NCBI GenBank assembly: GCA_964006375.1 | Contig: OZ023265.1 | Location: 157,608,118 to 157,672,117, forward strand | DNA length: 64,000 bases | Direction: 5' to 3' | Source of the DNA: Tillus elongatus | Taxonomy: Eukaryota; Arthropoda; Insecta; Coleoptera; Cleridae | Shown: positions 62,729 to 64,000 of the stretch, piece by piece | Numbering within the stretch: the first letter of the stretch is position 1 | Layout of the letters: each line of letters starts with the position of its first letter | Position numbers and translations under genes: made by a program | Notes under the pieces: generated by a model | What the model was told of the DNA's origin: nothing | The model's input: the letters and a program-made list of their open reading frames with translations, nothing else | The model's database searches: none

Positions 62729-62859
62729 TTTAGTGAATTTTTATTAAAAAAATTCACTAATAGAGAGGTATCGATGGTGAGACTTTGCAAAAATTCTTTC
62801 AAATGAGCGCGAATTAGGACCCTAGAACCCATATCCGGGGTCAGTTTGAATTTTTATAT

Positions 62860-62862
<3 letters not shown>

Positions 62863-62942
<80 letters not shown>
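62863..62942. repeat. (TA)n microsatellite
   Basis: About 80 bp of TA; the matching tract at 36.9 kb has an internal GTA interruption that this one lacks. Confidence 0.95.
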
Positions 62943-62947
<5 letters not shown>

Positions 62948-63880
62948 CCGTCTGATAACTCAAAAAATAATTAACCGATTTAGATGAAACTCGGCAAGTG
63001 CCTTTCTTTTATTAATGGCTTGTATGAGTTCGTTGGCCAGGAAAATCAGACGGGGTTTTCCGGAAAAATTTTGAGTTTTCTTTCAAAAAAAAATTTTTTT
63101 CCGAAAATTTCGATAAAATTTGGTCTACATATTGCTTTGGGAAATACCTAACTATGTGCCAAAATTCAGCTTTCTAGGGTTACAGAAAAATGAGCTATTC
63201 AAATTTGAAACATTTATGTTCAAATCATAAGTACGTGGTTGCTGTTGGTTAGTCAATGCTTCTCTTATTAACTCATGAAATTCATTTTTAAGTTTCCGAG
63301 AAATGTCAATAATACTGAATTCACTGATTGTTAATCATTGGAAGCATTTACGATTATATATAACCCTATTGTAATTTTTTATCATTTATCACCTCTGTAG
63401 TATAATTATTTTTTTCCTTACAACTCGCAGCGTTTTTAGTCAATTGTTGTTATTAATAGTCAATAGTTTCTTTCCGAATACACACACCTTCCATTGACTT
63501 CTGCTTCTGCCGCTGTTACAGTCCTTTTATTTAGAGGTAGAGTTGTAACCACTCATACAAACAGTGTTTTTTAACCACGTGGCTGGGGGACTGACCGAAT
63601 TCATTCCCAGTTGCTGTTGATTTACTCATATTCTCTTAATATGTTTTGAAGATGTGGTGTCTACTTCATTCCAAGTCACTATTAACCGACTATTTATGAA
63701 ATCAAATAAGTAAATTAAATCGTATGTCATAAAATATGTAGTGTATTAAGACAAGGGAAAAAGAAATAAAAGATATATAACTGTGCACATTTTGATTATA
63801 TTTTAGGGTGCTTGAGAGAGGTATTGTCACAGCATAATATCTTATTAAAGTTCATTTGTAAATAGGTTTAATTTTTGTAT

Positions 63881-63885
<5 letters not shown>

Positions 63886-63960
<75 letters not shown>
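63886..63960. repeat. (TA)n microsatellite
   Basis: About 75 bp of TA; followed by GATAACTCAAAAAATAATTA up to the window edge. Confidence 0.95.
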
Positions 63961-63963
<3 letters not shown>

Positions 63964-64000
63964 AACTCAAAAAATAATTAACCGATTTTGATGAAACTTG

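Larger units (their letters stand above)
62725..64000 (+). repeat. second copy of the 1.3-kb segment, cut by the window edge
   Basis: Same content as 36721-38024: subfamily 2 TCE (62726-63220), 650-bp non-coding middle, start of a second TCE (63860-64000). TA tract lengths differ between the copies. Confidence 0.93.

Overview
The window is eukaryotic, repeat-dominated and AT-rich, almost certainly arthropod and probably insect. No intact host gene, rRNA, bacterial operon or CRISPR was seen. The arthropod call rests on the mix of relics: a mariner of DD41D type (as in the insect rosa group), other mariners, a piggyBac, several jockey/CR1/I-like LINEs, Penelope-like elements (PLEs) and a tRNA-derived SINE. 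Nearly every coding signal is a decayed mobile element with frameshifts, stops or truncations. Species was not determined.

The most abundant component is one family, here called the TA-core element (TCE). It has a left block (terminal hairpin TTAGTGAATTTT/AAAATTCACTAA, then GAGCGCGAACTAGG and CATATCCGGGGTCAGT), a long (TA)n tract, a right block (CGATAACTC, AAATTTGGT, GTTCGTTAGCCAGG, GGTTTTCCGGG), a middle block (AAACGTCAAAGTCGCGA), and a 3' module of about 300 bp. That module begins and ends with an inverted terminal sequence (GGACGCAGCAAGTGCGTTATGG ... and its complement, ending GCACTTGCTGCGTCC). The best full copy is 8.12-9.53 kb. A subfamily 2 is at 12.9, 36.7, 37.9, 62.7 and 63.9 kb.

Layout. 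0-5.8 kb: TCE copies in both orientations, with a jockey-like LINE inside a TCE 3' module. 6.6-8.1 kb: a 0.74-kb tandem duplication. 8.1-10.1 kb: the full TCE and a PLE scrap. 11.3-12.4 kb: a possible DNA transposon with about 90-bp inverted ends around a decayed unclassified ORF. 13.5-14.9 kb: a LINE 3' half. 17.3-18.3 kb: a TCE with four 140-bp units. 18.6 kb: SINE. 19.4-21.7 kb: LINE RNase H, then a PLE with an 84-bp hairpin. 23.8-25.8 kb: a large inverted repeat of TCE sequence. 27.7-33.3 kb: mariner pieces, SINE, TCE, LINE. 34-36.5 kb: PLEs with endonuclease remnants and a minisatellite. 36.7-38.0 kb: a segment repeated at 62.7-64.0 kb. 39.5-41.6 kb: the best mariner. 42.6-46.4 kb: the longest LINE, with 310-bp tandem units at its 5' side. 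47-49.3 kb: a mariner split by a LINE. 49.3-56.3 kb: three LINEs. 57.1-58.1 kb: piggyBac. 58.1-60.35 kb: a PLE tail split by a LINE.

There is no cooperative gene system. The biology is element-on-element insertion, inversion at (TA)n tracts, and small self-cleaving-ribozyme-like motifs in the PLE remnants.
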